The translations under genes were made by a program, and so were the position numbers. From positions 1 through 13,836 of the forward strand of contig JAGCJD010000290.1 in the NCBI GenBank assembly GCA_017648425.1: a DNA stretch of 13,836 nucleotides, given 5' to 3'. Below the pieces are notes generated by a model that did no database searches, was not told the origin of the DNA, and saw only the letters and a program-made list of their open reading frames with translations. The stretch is from Clostridia bacterium (lineage in GTDB: Bacteria; Bacillota; Clostridia; Oscillospirales; CAG-272). Each line of letters opens with the position of its first letter. The stretch's first letter is position 1. Positions 12,397 through 13,836 of the stretch are shown piece after piece.

Positions 12397-13836
12397 TTAT
12401 ATGTTTAAATCGTCAAGGTCGTTAAAATCCTCGCTCTTACCAACCTCAAATACTACATCTGTCGGCATAACCGTTTTGTTTAAATTAATACACAGCGCCG
12501 CAACAATGTCGTCGAATATACCCGAGCTTTCAATTTTATGCTTTGCAAATTCATTTTGAAAGCGTATATAAAATTTACCATCATTGCTTATATATGCTCG
12601 CGCCATTCTTAAAAATGGTGATATAACTACATCTCCCGACACTGCTTTTTCAACGACCTCGCTCCACCCCTTAAATGGCTTTATAACTTCACTCTCCACT
12701 GCTTTACTTGGAACTTCGTCAATGATATTCAAAACATTATCCGAAATTTTTTCGGGGGTACAATTATTTTCGGGCTCAACTGAAATCTTAGGCTCGACCA
12801 TGTAAGCAATATTTTTACCAATGGCAACCATATTCTCGAGCTTTGATATTCTTGACAATAGCGAATCAATTGAAGTATCAAGCATTGGATCACTCATTTT
12901 TATAAGCGCCATTTCCGCGATTACTCGCTTTGAATCTCCCGCTTTTTGCATAGAATAAAACGCTTCATCAAGTATTTTACAATGCCATATCAAGGTCTGT
13001 TTAGTAAAGAGCTCACATGAACGCCTGATTTGTTCGCTTTCATTTTCAGTCAAATCAAGATATTTATCAGCGGAGGCCGTTGTTTTCATAACAAGCATAT
13101 CTCTGAAATATGATATCAACTCCTGCCAAAACACAGAAATATCCTTAGAGGACGCCATGACATCATTGACAACAGAAAAGATTGCGTCAAAATTTCCTTT
13201 TGCAATAGCGCTTACAACACTTATTATATTATCGCGACCACCTGATCCCAATGTTTCGCTAACAGATTTAATATCTATGCTGCTCTGAGGACCTGCGCAC
13301 AGTTCCAAAAGACTTATAGCATCACGCATACCGCCCTGCGCAGCCTTTGCAATTATCCTTAAAGCATCATTTTCGTATTTTATTCCCTCATTATTTGAAA
13401 TATAAGCCAAACGATCCATTAAGACCTGAGTGGAAATACGCCTGAAATCAAATCTTTGACAGCGTGAAATTATTGTGGTAGGTAGCTTATGAAGTTCTGT
13501 GGTTGCAAGAACAAAGACTACATGTGACGGAGGCTCTTCAAGCGTCTTTAAAAGCGCGTTAAATGCGCTTCCACTGAGCATATGGACCTCATCGACAATA
13601 TAGACTCTGTATTTGAGAGCTGAGGGCATATAAACGACCTCATCACGAATATCACGAATATTGTCAACTCCATTATTGGAAGCCGCGTCCATTTCAAGAA
13701 CATCAGTAGCCGCTCCGCTATTAATGGCAACGCAGGAGGAACAGCAATTACACGGATTTCCGTTTATTGGATTTTCACAGTTTATTGCCTTGGCAAGTAT
13801 CTTTGCGCAAGTAGTTTTTCCTGTTCCGCGCGAGCC
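12397..13836 (-). CDS. dnaX: DNA polymerase III subunits gamma/tau (5' end outside window)
   Basis: This is the ATPase of the replicative clamp loader. The frame is open to the window edge, and 479 residues are visible. It begins at the Walker A motif GSRGTGKTT, so only about 40-45 N-terminal residues are missing. Next come a zinc-binding cysteine cluster (NCENPINGNPCNCCSSC), VLEMDAASNNGVDNIR, Walker B with VYIVDEVHMLS, sensor 1 VFVLATTE, the arginine-finger region ISRCQRFDF, and GGMRDAISLLE. The C-terminal tau-type region is short and poorly conserved, ending in the acidic SEDFNDLDDLNI. An internal Met at 13692 is not the start because Walker A lies upstream of it. It is the first visible gene of the dnaX-ybaB-recR operon. 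The promoter is beyond the window. Confidence 0.97.
   Translation of the reverse strand, partial: GSRGTGKTTCAKILAKAINCENPINGNPCNCCSSCVAINSGAATDVLEMDAASNNGVDNIRDIRDEVVYMPSALKYRVYIVDEVHMLSGSAFNALLKTLEEPPSHVVFVLATTELHKLPTTIISRCQRFDFRRISTQVLMDRLAYISNNEGIKYENDALRIIAKAAQGGMRDAISLLELCAGPQSSIDIKSVSETLGSGGRDNIISVVSAIAKGNFDAIFSVVNDVMASSKDISVFWQELISYFRDMLVMKTTASADKYLDLTENESEQIRRSCELFTKQTLIWHCKILDEAFYSMQKAGDSKRVIAEMALIKMSDPMLDTSIDSLLSRISKLENMVAIGKNIAYMVEPKISVEPENNCTPEKISDNVLNIIDEVPSKAVESEVIKPFKGWSEVVEKAVSGDVVISPFLRMARAYISNDGKFYIRFQNEFAKHKIESSGIFDDIVAALCINLNKTVMPTDVVFEVGKSEDFNDLDDLNI

Noticed and set aside
1..13836. CRISPR array, tRNA, rRNA, insertion sequence, toxin-antitoxin or defence genes
   Set aside because: Read through on both strands; no regularly spaced repeats, cloverleaf sequences, transposase motifs or defence-type domains were found.

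Overview
The window looks like a chromosomal segment of a low-GC Gram-positive anaerobe of class Clostridia, probably an Oscillospirales/Ruminococcaceae-type organism. This is an inference from AT-rich spacers, strong AGGAGG-type ribosome binding sites, the dnaX-ybaB-recR order, a DUF1846-family protein, and a Cys-rich hypothetical protein of a kind I recall from clostridial genomes. I see no rRNA, tRNA, CRISPR array, transposase or phage gene. Most of the content is core housekeeping rather than accessory DNA.

Layout. (1) 2-1047, plus strand: the end of a polar amino acid ABC permease and its ATPase, closed by a two-way terminator. (2) 1094-1933, minus: a Cys-rich conserved protein of unknown function with a run of six cysteines. 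It is divergent from (3) 2151-3638, plus: a DUF1846-family protein. The shared spacer carries two back-to-back promoter candidates with a long A/T palindrome between them. (4) A second two-way terminator separates this from a minus-strand block read from about 8650 down to 3678: a small P-loop NTPase, topB (topoisomerase III), a three-helix membrane-anchored protein of unknown function, and deoC. A hairpin lies just before topB. (5) 8706-10046, minus: pgi, apparently with its own promoter. (6) 10310-11335, minus: a secreted D-Ala-D-Ala carboxypeptidase (peptidase S11). (7) 11435-13836, minus: recR, ybaB and dnaX (5' end cut by the window edge), closed by a terminator.

The most notable observation is in the carboxypeptidase. 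Its frame is interrupted by a TAG codon inside the C-terminal PBP5-type domain. The 43 codons after the TAG still encode the rest of that domain and end at a TAA. Every other gene whose stop is visible here ends in TAA or TGA. A fresh nonsense mutation, a sequencing error, or amber readthrough/suppression could each explain it.

Functionally the window combines amino acid import, glycolysis/gluconeogenesis (pgi), deoxynucleoside catabolism (deoC), cell-wall maturation (the carboxypeptidase) and replication/repair (dnaX, ybaB, recR, topB). I found no convincing new multi-gene system. The two uncharacterised proteins (1094-1933 and 4356-5996) and the amber codon are the best leads.
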